A stretch of 48,207 nt of DNA from Frankiaceae bacterium (GTDB taxonomy: Bacteria; Actinomycetota; Actinomycetes; BP-191). The stretch is taken from NCBI GenBank assembly GCA_035556555.1, contig DATMES010000044.1:1-48207 (forward strand), written 5' to 3'. The notes below the pieces were generated by a model, which saw only the letters and a list, made by a program, of their open reading frames with translations, had not been told where the DNA came from and did not search any database. A program made the translations under genes and the position numbers. Shown one piece after another: positions 7,175 through 14,778 of the stretch. The number at the start of each line of letters is the position of its first letter. Within the stretch, counting starts at the first letter, position 1.

Positions 7175-7816
7175 ATGCGCACCCGTCTCGCCCTCGTCGC
7201 GGTCCTTGCCGCTCTCGCCGCCGGCGCCGTGCCCGGCCACGCCGCACCGACCAGGAAGCCGCAGATCGTCGACCCCGCCGGCGACGCGCTCGGCGCGCAG
7301 GCGACGACCGAGATCGTGTCCGCGCTCTGGACCACGACCGGCGACACCGTGACGACGAAGTACCGCGGCAAGAAGCGGACGACGTACACCCCGCGCCGCC
7401 TCGTCGTGACGCTGAACCTCGCGGGCGCGCCGACCACCACCGGGCCGTTCTCGTACGAGACCTCCGCGGAGGTCGCGGGCTGCGGCCAGATCCGCTTCGT
7501 CTACACGCCGGGCACCGTCTACAGCCAGATCGTGAGCAACACGTTCCTCTGGTACGACTGCGGCCCCACCGACCCGACCACCGGCGACAACCTGGTGCTC
7601 GTTCCCGGCATCTCCACGAAGATCGGCGCCAAGAGCATCACGTGGGAGTACCCGATCAAGGCGCTGCCCAAGAACTTCTTCAAGCCGGGCGCGCCGTTCA
7701 CGGACTTCCGCGCCGCGGTCGACGTCGTGGAGCCGGTCATCGGGCTCTACGGCACCAACCTCGCGCAGCCGATCGACGAGGCCACCGGCACCGGCGTCTG
7801 GAAGCTCGGCTCCTAG
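7175..7816 (+). CDS. Secreted protein of unknown function (paralogue of the gene at 2841)
   Basis: 213 residues with a Sec signal peptide (MRTRLALVAVLAALAAGAVPGHA), then QIVDPAGDALGAQATTEIVSA and a beta-rich domain containing two cysteines (EVAGCGQIRF, WYDCGPT). The opening DPAGDA and the following segments resemble the gene at 2841. The ATG at 7175 is preferred over the ATG at 7157 because AGGAGG lies 5 nt before it. No catalytic motif was recognised. It is transcribed away from the GspE-like gene and ends before a long palindrome. Confidence 0.75.
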   Translation: MRTRLALVAVLAALAAGAVPGHAAPTRKPQIVDPAGDALGAQATTEIVSALWTTTGDTVTTKYRGKKRTTYTPRRLVVTLNLAGAPTTTGPFSYETSAEVAGCGQIRFVYTPGTVYSQIVSNTFLWYDCGPTDPTTGDNLVLVPGISTKIGAKSITWEYPIKALPKNFFKPGAPFTDFRAAVDVVEPVIGLYGTNLAQPIDEATGTGVWKLGS

Positions 7817-7877
7817 GGCCGCCAGGACAGCGCCGCGCCGGGCCGCGGCCAGCCCCCGCGCACGCGCCGGCCCCCGA

Positions 7878-7948
7878 GGTTACTGGTGAGTAGCGACGTC
7901 GTGGTTCACCGGTTCGTGCTCGGCGTGAGTCGCTACTCACCAGTAACC
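7878..7948. repeat. 71-bp palindromic repeat, copy 1
   Basis: The arms GGTTACTGGTGAGTAGCGA and TCGCTACTCACCAGTAACC are perfect 19-bp complements around a 33-nt centre. A second copy at 18683-18753 differs at 6 of 71 positions. It lies between two convergent genes and may work as a bidirectional terminator, but conservation of the loop suggests a dispersed element. Confidence 0.85.
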
Positions 7949-7967
7949 GCGCCGGGCCAGCCCCGCG

Positions 7968-8516
7968 CTACTGGCCTCGGTCGTCCTTCAGGTCCTCGGC
8001 GAGGTGCTGCAGCTCCGACCTGAGGAAGTCGCGGGTCGCCACGTCGCCCAGCGCGATGCGGACCGCGGCGACCTCGCGGCTGAGGTACTCGGTGTCCGCG
8101 ATGGAGCGCGCGTACTGCGCCCTGTCCTCCTCCATGCTGACCCGGTCGCGGTCGGCTTGGCGGTTCTGCGCGAGCAGGATCAGCGGCGCGGCGTACGCCG
8201 CCTGCAGCGACAGCGCCAGCGTCAGCAGGATGAACGGGTACGGGTCGAACACGTCGCGGTCGGTACGGCACTCCGCGGCGGGGTCGGTCCTGCGCAGCTC
8301 ACGGCACTCCTCGTTGGCCCGGTGGTAGCTCAGGCCCATCCAGCCGTTGTAGCCGATCCAGACGATGACGATGACCGTCTGGATGACGAGGAACCGCGCC
8401 GTCCCGATGAACCGCGCGATCGTCTCGGAGAACCGCCCGAACGCCTCCGGGTCGTAGTGCGGACGCGGCAGGCCGCGGCGGATGACGCGGGGCTGGTCGA
8501 TGCGCCCCTTAGCCAT
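7968..8516 (-). CDS. DUF1003 membrane protein
   Basis: 182 residues with two membrane helices, around FLVIQTVIVIVWIGYNGWMG and YPFILLTLALSLQAAYAAPL. The second segment plus LLAQNRQADRDR is the DUF1003 hallmark. The C-terminus is a charged helical region with no known role. The ATG lies inside the 3' end of the upstream CBS gene (8-bp overlap), so the two are translationally coupled. DUF1003 beside MgtE/CBS genes is recurrent in actinobacteria, which suggests a link to divalent-cation homeostasis; that is inference. Confidence 0.93.
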   Translation of the reverse strand: MAKGRIDQPRVIRRGLPRPHYDPEAFGRFSETIARFIGTARFLVIQTVIVIVWIGYNGWMGLSYHRANEECRELRRTDPAAECRTDRDVFDPYPFILLTLALSLQAAYAAPLILLAQNRQADRDRVSMEEDRAQYARSIADTEYLSREVAAVRIALGDVATRDFLRSELQHLAEDLKDDRGQ

Positions 8517-9753
8517 CGAGCTGCTCCTCGTCCTCGCGCCAGTTCTCCGGCAGGAGGTGGTCGAGGACGTCGTCGACCGTGACCGCGCCGAGCAGGTGCG
8601 AGCCCTCGTCGACGATCGGGACCGCGGTGAGGTTGTACGTCGCGAGGTGCTGCGTGACCTGGCGCAGCGTCGCCTGCGGGCCGAGCGGGTCGAGGTCGGT
8701 GTCGGCGACCGCCGCGACGAGCGCGCTCGGCGGCTCCCGCAGCAGCCGCTGGATGTGGCAGATGCCGATGTACCTGCCGGTCGGGGTCTCCGTCGGAGGG
8801 CGGCAGACGTAGACCTGGCTGGCGAGGGCGGGGGAGAGGTCGGGGTTGCGGACGTGCGCGAGCGCCTCGGCCACCGTCGCGTTGGGCAGCAGGATGATCG
8901 GCTCGGTCGTCATCAGGCCGCCGGCCGTGTCGTCGCCGTAGGTGAGCAGGCGGCGTACGGGCTCCGCCTCGTCCGGCTCCATCAGCTCCAGCAGGCGGGC
9001 GGCGTTGGCGGGCTGCATCTCACCGAGGACGTCGGCGGCGTCGTCGGGCGACATCGCCTCGAGGACGTCGGCGGCGCGCTCGTTGTCGAGGTGGTCGAGG
9101 ATCTCGACCTGCTCGTCCTCGGGCAGCTCCTCGAGGACGTCGGCGAGGCGTTCGTCGTCGAGGGCGTTGGCGACCTCGAAGCGGCGCTTGTCGGAGAGGT
9201 TGTGCAGCTCGTTCGCGAGGTCGGCGGGGCGCATGTCCTCGTACATCGCGAGGAGGTTGGCCGTGCCCTGGTTGGTCTCGTCGGCCGCGAAGCCGCTGAC
9301 CTCGTCCCAGCGCAGCTCCTGCTGGTGGCCGCGGCGGCGCATGCCCCCGCTGCGTACGGCGACGCGCGTCAGCTGCCAGTCGCCGGTGCGGGTCGGCTCC
9401 ATCGCGCAGTCGTAGACGATGACCTGCGTGCCGGTCGCGAGGACCTGGACCTTGCGGTCGATGAGCTCGGCGTTGACGAGCGTCTCGGACTCGCGGCGTT
9501 CGAAGCGGCGCAGGCTCACCGTGCCAGTGGTGAGCACGACCTGGCTGGCGTCGAACGAGCGCACCCGCAGGATCGGCACGAAGATGCGGCGGCGCTGCAC
9601 GTCGACGACGAGGCCGAGCACCCGCGGGGGCTGGCCGCGCAGGCGCAGCGTCGCGACGACGTCGCGGACGCGGCCCACCTGGTCGCCGTTCGGGTCGAAG
9701 ACGACGAGGCCGGAGAGGCGCGCGCAGAACACGCGCGTCGTGGTCGTCGTCAT
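8509..9753 (-). CDS. PRC-barrel, MgtE N-terminal and CBS domain protein without a channel domain
   Basis: 414 residues. The N-terminus is PRC-barrel-like (GLVVFDPNGDQVGRVRDVV). In the middle is an MgtE_N-type helical repeat (DERLADVLEELPEDEQVEIL, AADVLEAMSPDDAADVLGEM). The C-terminus has two CBS motifs (MTTEPIILLPNATVAEALAH and LATYNLTAVPIVDEGSHLLG). No transmembrane helices follow, unlike true MgtE channels, so it is a cytosolic sensor module. It overlaps the DUF1003 gene by 8 bp. A -10 box TAGCCT lies 6 nt before the ATG, a leaderless arrangement. It may sense Mg2+ or nucleotides for a partner; this is inferred. Confidence 0.9.
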   Translation of the reverse strand: MTTTTTRVFCARLSGLVVFDPNGDQVGRVRDVVATLRLRGQPPRVLGLVVDVQRRRIFVPILRVRSFDASQVVLTTGTVSLRRFERRESETLVNAELIDRKVQVLATGTQVIVYDCAMEPTRTGDWQLTRVAVRSGGMRRRGHQQELRWDEVSGFAADETNQGTANLLAMYEDMRPADLANELHNLSDKRRFEVANALDDERLADVLEELPEDEQVEILDHLDNERAADVLEAMSPDDAADVLGEMQPANAARLLELMEPDEAEPVRRLLTYGDDTAGGLMTTEPIILLPNATVAEALAHVRNPDLSPALASQVYVCRPPTETPTGRYIGICHIQRLLREPPSALVAAVADTDLDPLGPQATLRQVTQHLATYNLTAVPIVDEGSHLLGAVTVDDVLDHLLPENWREDEEQLDG

Positions 9754-9759
9754 GCCGCG

Positions 9760-9765
9760 AGGCTA
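9760..9765 (-). promoter_or_regulatory. -10 box of the PRC/MgtE_N/CBS gene (leaderless type)
   Basis: TAGCCT on the minus strand, 6 nt before the ATG at 9753. Confidence 0.5.
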
Positions 9766-9830
9766 CCGCCGTGCGGGGTGTGTCCCTCGGACCTACGCGC
9801 GCTCGTCCGGCGGGGTCGGACCGCCACCCG

Positions 9831-9836
9831 TAGGGT
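9831..9836 (+). promoter_or_regulatory. -10 box of the PhzF-family gene (leaderless type)
   Basis: TAGGGT, 6 nt before the ATG at 9843. No Shine-Dalgarno sequence is present. Confidence 0.5.
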
Positions 9837-9842
9837 CGGCGG

Positions 9843-10712
9843 ATGGCCGACCTGACGTACCACGTCGTCGACGTCTTCACGGACGTCCCGTTCGCGGGCA
9901 ACCCGCTCGCCGTCGTGCTCGGCGCCGACGAGCTCTCGACCGAGCAGCTCGCTGCGCTGGCGCGCGAGTTCAACCTGTCGGAGACGGCGTTCCCGATGCG
10001 GGCCACCGAGCCCGGCGCGGACTACCTGCTGCGCATCTTCACGCCGGGCTCGGAGCTGCCGTTCGCCGGTCACCCGTCGGTCGGCGCGGCGTGGGTCATG
10101 GCGTCGCTCGGGCGGATCGCGTACGGCGACGTGACCATGCAGTGCGGCGCCGGGCTGCTGCCGCTGACGGTCACGGCGGACCGCGTGACGTTGACCGCAG
10201 GTACGCCGTCCGCCGGACCGCCGCTCGGGCCGGCGCCGTTCCTCCTGGCCCTGGGCCTGTCGCCCGACGACGCGGGTGGTGCGCCGGCGCGGATCTGCTC
10301 GACGGGGCTGCGGCAGGCGTTCGTCGAGGTGTCGTCGCCGGAGGCCGTACGCGGGGTCGTCCTCGACGCCGTCGCGCTCTCCGACGCGGTCGGCTCCGAC
10401 GTGGAGACGGTGTCCGTCTTTGCCTGGGACGAGGCGACGCGGACGGCGCACACGCGGGTGTTCGCGGGGATGGTCGGCGTGGGTGAGGACCCGGCGACGG
10501 GCTCGGCGGCGTCGGCGTTCGGGGCGTGGCTGGCGGCGAGCGGCTACGCGCAGGCCGACGGCGAGACGTCGTACGTCGTCACGCAGGGCGCCGAGATCGG
10601 CCGCCCGTCGCGGATGGAGGGCACCGTCGTCACGCGCGAGGGGGTCGCGGTGGAGTGCCGGGTGGCGGGCAGCGTCGTACCGATCGCCGCCGGCACGATC
10701 AGGGTGCCGTAG
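9843..10712 (+). CDS. PhzF family isomerase-like protein
   Basis: 289 residues with the PhzF/diaminopimelate-epimerase-like double fold. Diagnostic segments are YHVVDVFTDVPFAGNPLAVV at the N-terminus, NLSETAF with the family's catalytic Glu (residue 47), ELPFAGHPSVGAAW, and GVGEDPATGSAASAFGAWLA in the second half. Most family members outside phenazine clusters have unknown substrates, and no phenazine genes are nearby, so no specific reaction is claimed. The ATG at 9843 fits a leaderless start. It faces a convergent hypothetical gene across a repeat copy. Confidence 0.92.
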   Translation: MADLTYHVVDVFTDVPFAGNPLAVVLGADELSTEQLAALAREFNLSETAFPMRATEPGADYLLRIFTPGSELPFAGHPSVGAAWVMASLGRIAYGDVTMQCGAGLLPLTVTADRVTLTAGTPSAGPPLGPAPFLLALGLSPDDAGGAPARICSTGLRQAFVEVSSPEAVRGVVLDAVALSDAVGSDVETVSVFAWDEATRTAHTRVFAGMVGVGEDPATGSAASAFGAWLAASGYAQADGETSYVVTQGAEIGRPSRMEGTVVTREGVAVECRVAGSVVPIAAGTIRVP

Positions 10713-10722
10713 GGCGGCGCGC

Positions 10723-10780
10723 GTTCTGGGAAGATCACCCCGCGCGAGACCGGCGCGCCGAGTGCAAGGAACGAGCGCGG
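10723..10780 (+). repeat. Copy B of the GTTCTTTGAAGATC intergenic repeat
   Basis: GTTCTGGGAAGATC followed by CGCGCGAGACCGGC and GCAAGGAACGAGC. It is the most diverged copy but keeps the block order and spacing of copy A. It fills almost all of the gap between two convergent stop codons. Confidence 0.6.
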
Positions 10781-10786
10781 CGTCGG

Positions 10787-11713
10787 CTAGTTCTTGTACG
10801 GGCGCGGGGGCACGTGGTCGGCGGGGCGGCGCGACTTGCCGTGCAGCGTCATCGGCACCCGCGTGGCCGTCGTGGCCGACGTCGGGGCTGGCTGCTCGGA
10901 ACGGTTGCTCCAGTTGAAGTTCGACGGGTCCTCGACCAGCTCGCCGGTCGGGACGAGCCGCGCGACCTTGCACTCGCGCGCCCACCGGTCGGCCGCGCCG
11001 TCGCCGTCGCGGTTGTTGAGTCGCTTGCCGACGAGCAGGGGCACGACTTCGTTCCACGCGGGCGAGCCCGGGGGTACGAGCTCGACGGCCGCGCGCCACG
11101 ACACGAGCAGGCCCCAGTTGGCCTTCGAGCGGATGCAGACGATCGCCGCGTCGGCGTCCTCGAAGCCGGGCATCTGCTGCTCCGACCCGTCGAACACGAA
11201 GTACACGGCGCCCTTGTGCCAGACGTACCAGACAGGGCGGGTGCTCTGCCCTTCGAGGCCGGGGTACGCGAGCCACAGCACCTCGGACTTCTTCGCGGTC
11301 TCCTCGATGAGCGGCTCGACCGCGACGGGCGCGCCGCCGACGGCACCGGGGCCGGGCTCGACGAAGACCGGCACGCCGACGACGGGCTCGTCGTCGATCG
11401 TGAAGATCAGCTCGTACTCGCCGATCGCCAGCTCGACCTGCTCGACGCGGTCCTCGACGTCGTTGGTGTAGTACTCGCCGGCCAGCTCGACGATGCGCGG
11501 CTGCGAGCGGTACATCGTGATCCGGTCGGACGTGCGCACGATCCGGAAGTCCTCGACGTACGCCCCCTGCGGACCCGACCAGCCGCGCCGCACGACGAAC
11601 GGCTGCGTCTGCCGCCCGCGCGTCCCGAACGCGTGGACGACGGGGTCGCCGGCGCCCTGCTTGTGCAGGTGCTCGTCGATCGCGATGGCGTAACGAAGTC
11701 GGGCTCGGGGCAC
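10787..11713 (-). CDS. Conserved-looking hypothetical protein, possible split-barrel fold
   Basis: 308 residues, no signal peptide and no membrane helix. The middle (AYPGLEGQSTRPVWYVWHKG, VYFVFDGSEQQMPG, AIVCIRSKANWGLLVSWRAA) resembles pyridoxamine-phosphate-oxidase-like split barrels, but I cannot assign it firmly. The N-terminal third is a separate beta-rich region, and the C-terminus is low in complexity (SEQPAPTSATTATRV) and ends in a basic tail. The GTG start at 11713 has a -10 TATAGT 8 nt upstream, a leaderless arrangement. It is divergent from the EamA gene. Function unknown. Confidence 0.7.
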   Translation of the reverse strand: MPRARLRYAIAIDEHLHKQGAGDPVVHAFGTRGRQTQPFVVRRGWSGPQGAYVEDFRIVRTSDRITMYRSQPRIVELAGEYYTNDVEDRVEQVELAIGEYELIFTIDDEPVVGVPVFVEPGPGAVGGAPVAVEPLIEETAKKSEVLWLAYPGLEGQSTRPVWYVWHKGAVYFVFDGSEQQMPGFEDADAAIVCIRSKANWGLLVSWRAAVELVPPGSPAWNEVVPLLVGKRLNNRDGDGAADRWARECKVARLVPTGELVEDPSNFNWSNRSEQPAPTSATTATRVPMTLHGKSRRPADHVPPRPYKN

Positions 11714-11721
11714 GAGCCGAA

Positions 11722-11727
11722 ACTATA
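11722..11727 (-). promoter_or_regulatory. -10 box of the hypothetical gene at 10787-11713
   Basis: TATAGT on the minus strand, 8 nt before the GTG at 11713. It is one of the few A/T-rich spots in the region. Confidence 0.5.
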
Positions 11728-11767
11728 GAGGACGCGCCTCCCGGGCCGCCCCCGCGCCCGCGCGGAT

Positions 11768-11835
11768 GTCACCGGCGGGTACGGACTCGCGGGCGTGCTC
11801 GAGCGGTGACTTCGGCGGCCGTGCTCACCGGTGAC
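11768..11835. repeat. Imperfect palindrome in a divergent intergenic region
   Basis: GTCACCGGCGGGTACGG (11768-11784) and CCGTGCTCACCGGTGAC (11819-11835) are inverted with 3 mismatches in 17. It shares the size (68 bp) and a CGTGCTC segment with the 71-bp palindromes at 7878 and 18683 and may be a diverged relative. Confidence 0.5.
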
Positions 11836-11876
11836 CATGCCCGCTGCCGCGCCGGGCGGGGGCCGGGAACGTCCTC

Positions 11877-11882
11877 TACAGT
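11877..11882 (+). promoter_or_regulatory. -10 box of the EamA transporter gene (leaderless type)
   Basis: TACAGT, 7 nt before the ATG at 11890. Confidence 0.5.
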
Positions 11883-11889
11883 CGGCGGG

Positions 11890-12831
11890 ATGCCCACTGA
11901 CCGAACGGCGAGCGAGCGCGTCGGCGTCCTCGCCCGGCCGCCGCGCACGGACGTCTGGCTGATCGTCCTCGGTGTCTCCGCCGTCTCCACCTCCGCGCCG
12001 CTGATCCGCGCGGCGGCGGCGCCGGCGTTCGCGGTGGCGTTCTGGCGCAACGCCATGGCGTCCGGCCTGCTCGTGCCGTTCAGCCTGCTGCGCGCCCGCG
12101 CGGAGCTCCTCGGCCTCGACTCCCGCGAACGCCGCCTCGCGCTCTTCTCCGGCGTCCTCCTCGCGCTGCACTTCGCGACGTGGATCCCGTCGCTGTCGTT
12201 CACCTCGGTCGCGTCGTCGACGGCGCTCGTCGCGACGCAGCCGGTGTGGGCGGCGCTCATCGCGCGCTACCAGGGCGACCGCGTCCCCGGCTTCGGCTGG
12301 GCGGGCATCTGGATCTCAGTCGTCGGCGCCGCGCTGCTCACCGGCATCGACCTGCACTTCTCGGCGCGCGCGCTGACCGGCGACGTGCTCGCGCTGGTCG
12401 GCGGGTTCTTCGCGGCGGCGTACGTCACCGTCGGCGCCGAGGTCCGCCGCAGCGTCTCGACCACCGTCTACACCACCGTCTGCTACGCCACCACGGCCGT
12501 GCTGCTGCTCGTGCTCATCCTCGCCACCGGGACGAAGTTCACGGGCTTCCCCGCGAAGACCTGGCTCGCCATCGCGGGGCTCACGATCGGTGCGCAACTG
12601 CTGGGGCACAGCGTGTTCAACCGCGTCCTCAAGACGACGAGCCCGACGGTCGTGAGCATCGCGATCCTCTTCGAGATCGTCGGCGCGACGGTGCTGGCGG
12701 CGCTGTTCCTCGACGAGACGCCGCGGCTCGCGGCACTGCCCGCGGCGGCGTTCATCGTCGCGGGGGTCGTCATGGTCATCAAGGCCGGCGAGCGCCGCCC
12801 TTCCGTCGCCGGCGTCCCCGCCGTCGAGTAG
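11890..12831 (+). CDS. EamA/DMT family transporter
   Basis: 313 residues with about ten hydrophobic helices in two EamA repeats. The first repeat runs from VWLIVLGVSAVSTSAPLIRA to about residue 155, and the second starts near LTGDVLALVGGFFAAAYVTV. Family markers include AFWRNAMASGLLVP in the first half and IAILFEIVGATVLAALFLDE in the second. It is a predicted plasma-membrane drug/metabolite exporter; the substrate is unknown. The ATG at 11890 gives a short cytoplasmic leader and has a leaderless -10. Downstream lie only degraded sequences. Confidence 0.9.
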   Translation: MPTDRTASERVGVLARPPRTDVWLIVLGVSAVSTSAPLIRAAAAPAFAVAFWRNAMASGLLVPFSLLRARAELLGLDSRERRLALFSGVLLALHFATWIPSLSFTSVASSTALVATQPVWAALIARYQGDRVPGFGWAGIWISVVGAALLTGIDLHFSARALTGDVLALVGGFFAAAYVTVGAEVRRSVSTTVYTTVCYATTAVLLLVLILATGTKFTGFPAKTWLAIAGLTIGAQLLGHSVFNRVLKTTSPTVVSIAILFEIVGATVLAALFLDETPRLAALPAAAFIVAGVVMVIKAGERRPSVAGVPAVE

Positions 12832-12903
12832 TCAGCGCTCCGCGAAGAACCGCACCAGCTCGGACCTGCGGCGTACGCCGAGCTTCCCCTTCACCGGCTG
12901 CAG
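12832..12903 (-). pseudogene. Remnant of a LuxR-type regulator C-terminus
   Basis: The last 23 codons read VKGKLGVRRRSELVRFFAER and a stop, the recognition helix end of a LuxR/NarL-type HTH. The rest of the domain is missing: upstream sequence in the same frame turns into low-complexity Arg/Ala-rich translation. It is a deletion remnant ending 1 bp after the EamA stop. Confidence 0.6.
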
Positions 12904-13242
12904 TGCTCGCCGCGGACGTTCAACCCGGGCCTCGCGCTCGTGCCCGCGCTGCCTGCGTTCCCCGCGGGACACGCGCCGGCGAACGCCCCCAGCACCAGCC
13001 AGGTCGTCGAGCACATGACGGTCAGGCAGAACGCCGCCCAGCCGCAGCCAGGCCTCATGGCCGGCGAGGACGAGCAGGTGGAGGAGGTCGCGGAGTACGC
13101 GTTCGCGGACAGGTCGGGCGACGCGGCGGGGGTCGCGCTGCTGGGGCTTCGCGGCGTTCGCGGTGGCGGGCGCGGCGACGGCGCTGCGCCTGCGCGAACG
13201 CGCGGCGACGGAGTCGGTGCGGGTCAGGCGAACGCGCTGACG
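12904..13242. other. Gene-poor stretch with degraded sequence
   Basis: No gene here passes inspection. One minus-strand reading (about 12891-13058, 55 codons from an ATG) has a hydrophobic segment AAFCLTVMCSTTWLVLGAF and four cysteines but no clear ribosome binding site; it could be a small membrane protein or debris. On the plus strand, WGFAAFAVAGAATALRLRER near the right end (stop at 13238-13240) resembles the last helix of a transporter but has no start. I read the stretch as decayed coding DNA. Confidence 0.4.
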
Positions 13243-13248
13243 TAGCAT
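13243..13248 (+). promoter_or_regulatory. -10 box of the CoA-ester lyase gene (leaderless type)
   Basis: TAGCAT, 7 nt before the ATG at 13256. Confidence 0.5.
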
Positions 13249-13255
13249 CCCGCCC

Positions 13256-14206
13256 ATGCCGACGCTGCGTCCCCGCCGTTCCTGCCTCGCCGTTCCCGGG
13301 TCCTCGCCGAAGATGCTCGGCAAGGCGCAAGGCCTGCCCGCCGACCAGGTGTTCCTCGACCTCGAGGACTCCGTCGCGCCGCTCGCCAAGGAGGAGGCGC
13401 GCGCCAACGTCGTCGCCGCCCTCAACGACGGCGGCTGGGGCGAGAAGACGCGCGTCGTGCGGGTCAACGACCTCACGACGAAGTGGACGTACCGCGACGT
13501 CATCACCGTCGTCGAGGGCGCCGGGCAGAACCTCGACTGCGTCATGCTGCCGAAGGTGCAGACCGCCGAGCAGGTGGTCTGGCTCGACCTGCTGCTGACG
13601 CAGATCGAGCAGGTCATGGGGTTCGAGAACCGCATCGGCATCGAGGCGCAGATCGAGAACGCCAAGGGCCTCGTCAACGTCGACGCCATCGCCGCCGCGA
13701 GCGACCGCGTCGAGACGATCATCTTCGGGCCGGCCGACTTCATGGCGAGCATCAACATGAAGTCGCTCGTCGTCGGCGCGCCGCACCCCGACTACAACGG
13801 CGACCCGTACCACTACATCCTCATGCGCATCCTCATGGCGGCGCGGACGTACGACCTGCAGGCCATCGACGGGCCGTACCTCCAGATCAAGGACGTCGAG
13901 GGCTTCACCGCCGTGGCGAAGCGCTCCGCGGCGCTCGGCTTCGACGGCAAGTGGGTGCTGCACCCGGGCCAGATCGACGCCGCGAACGAGGTCTACTCGC
14001 CGAGCCAGGAGCAGTACGACCACGCCGAGCTGATCCTCGACGCGTACGACTTCTTCACGTCGGAGGCCGGCGGCAAGCGCGGCGCCGTCATGCTCGGCGA
14101 CGAGATGATCGACGAGGCCTCGCGCAAGATGGCGCTCGTCATCGCGGGCAAGGGCCGCGCCGCGGGGATGGCGCGCACCAGCAAGTTCGAGCCGCCCGCG
14201 GAGTGA
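13256..14206 (+). CDS. HpcH/HpaI aldolase family CoA-ester lyase (malyl-CoA or citramalyl-CoA lyase-like)
   Basis: 316 residues of the CitE/Mcl fold. Markers are RRSCLAVPGSSPKMLGKA, the metal/CoA region DQVFLDLEDSVAPLAKEEAR, MLPKVQTAEQV, the acidic metal ligand in IGIEAQIENAKGL, IIFGPADFMASI and GKWVLHPGQIDAANEVYSPS. The enzyme should cleave a beta-hydroxyacyl-CoA (malyl, methylmalyl or citramalyl) in a Mg-dependent retro-aldol reaction. The long insert around YNGDPYHYILMRIL is closer to malyl-CoA/methylmalyl-CoA lyases than to short CitE proteins. An acyl-CoA dehydrogenase and a MaoC hydratase occur nearby, suggesting acyl-CoA catabolism. Exact substrate uncertain. Confidence 0.88.
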   Translation: MPTLRPRRSCLAVPGSSPKMLGKAQGLPADQVFLDLEDSVAPLAKEEARANVVAALNDGGWGEKTRVVRVNDLTTKWTYRDVITVVEGAGQNLDCVMLPKVQTAEQVVWLDLLLTQIEQVMGFENRIGIEAQIENAKGLVNVDAIAAASDRVETIIFGPADFMASINMKSLVVGAPHPDYNGDPYHYILMRILMAARTYDLQAIDGPYLQIKDVEGFTAVAKRSAALGFDGKWVLHPGQIDAANEVYSPSQEQYDHAELILDAYDFFTSEAGGKRGAVMLGDEMIDEASRKMALVIAGKGRAAGMARTSKFEPPAE

Positions 14207-14478
14207 CGGAGGACCCGCTCGCCGATGTCCTGGACGTCCTCGCGCGGCGCGGGGCGCTCGCGGTGTTCCGGGCATTGCTGAACGGCGCCGTCGGCGAGCG
14301 CGCGCTGGAGACCCGGCTCAAGGCGTACGCCCCGAGCGTCGTCGCGCAGCGCGTCGCGGACCTGCGGCGTATCGGCGCCGTCGAGGTCGTCCCCGAGAAC
14401 GGCGACCTGCGGCTCTCACCGCACGGCCGCCGCCTCCAGGGACTGCTCGACCAGCTGGAACGCTGGGGGAGCGGCTAG
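14203..14478 (+). CDS. Small winged-helix protein, HxlR/ArsR-like
   Basis: 91 residues. The GTG start overlaps the stop of the lyase gene (GTGA), so it is translationally coupled. The sequence (LDVLARRGALAVFRALLNGA, LETRLKAYAPSVVAQRVADL, IGAVEVVPENGDLRLSPHGR) reads as helix-turn-helix plus wing, as in HxlR or DUF24 regulators: a helix, a recognition helix with VVAQRV, then a wing. It lacks the conserved N-terminal Cys of redox-sensing HxlR proteins. A role as local regulator of the lyase gene is inferred from coupling. Confidence 0.65.
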   Translation: MTEDPLADVLDVLARRGALAVFRALLNGAVGERALETRLKAYAPSVVAQRVADLRRIGAVEVVPENGDLRLSPHGRRLQGLLDQLERWGSG

Positions 14479-14687
14479 ACCACGTCGCAGCTCGGCGCGA
14501 ACGCCCCGCCGCAGTACAGGTCGACGGGGTCGGGGTTACCGACGACCGTCTCCTCGAAGAGCACGCACGCGTACAGCTGCGCGTCACTGCCGAAGCAGTA
14601 CGTGTCCGGGTCGGTCGCGGTCGCGTGCGTGGCGAACGCGGCCGTACCGAGGACGGCGAGAGCGAGGATGCGGGCTGGGATCCGCAC
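14475..14687 (-). CDS. Small secreted cysteine-containing protein
   Basis: 70 residues: a signal peptide (MRIPARILALAVLGTAAFATHATA), then a 46-residue mature part with four cysteines (YCFGS, YACVLF, LYCGGAF, SCDVV), enough for two disulfides. The GTG at 14687 follows GGAGG with 5-nt spacing. It overlaps the stop of the convergent winged-helix gene by 4 bp. The gene just upstream on the same strand is also a small secreted cysteine protein with a related YCxG segment, so the two may be paralogues. Function unknown. Confidence 0.65.
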   Translation of the reverse strand: MRIPARILALAVLGTAAFATHATATDPDTYCFGSDAQLYACVLFEETVVGNPDPVDLYCGGAFAPSCDVV

Positions 14688-14778
14688 GACGACCTCCAGG
14701 CAGGGGCTGGGGTACGCGGCCGGGCACGGCCGGGCGCGCAGCGTCGCGGAAGGTCGTCAGCCGGTCAGCGGCCCTCGG

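Noticed and set aside
9843-10712. Phenazine biosynthesis as a function of the PhzF-family gene
   Set aside because: No other phz genes nearby; most PhzF homologues act in other reactions.
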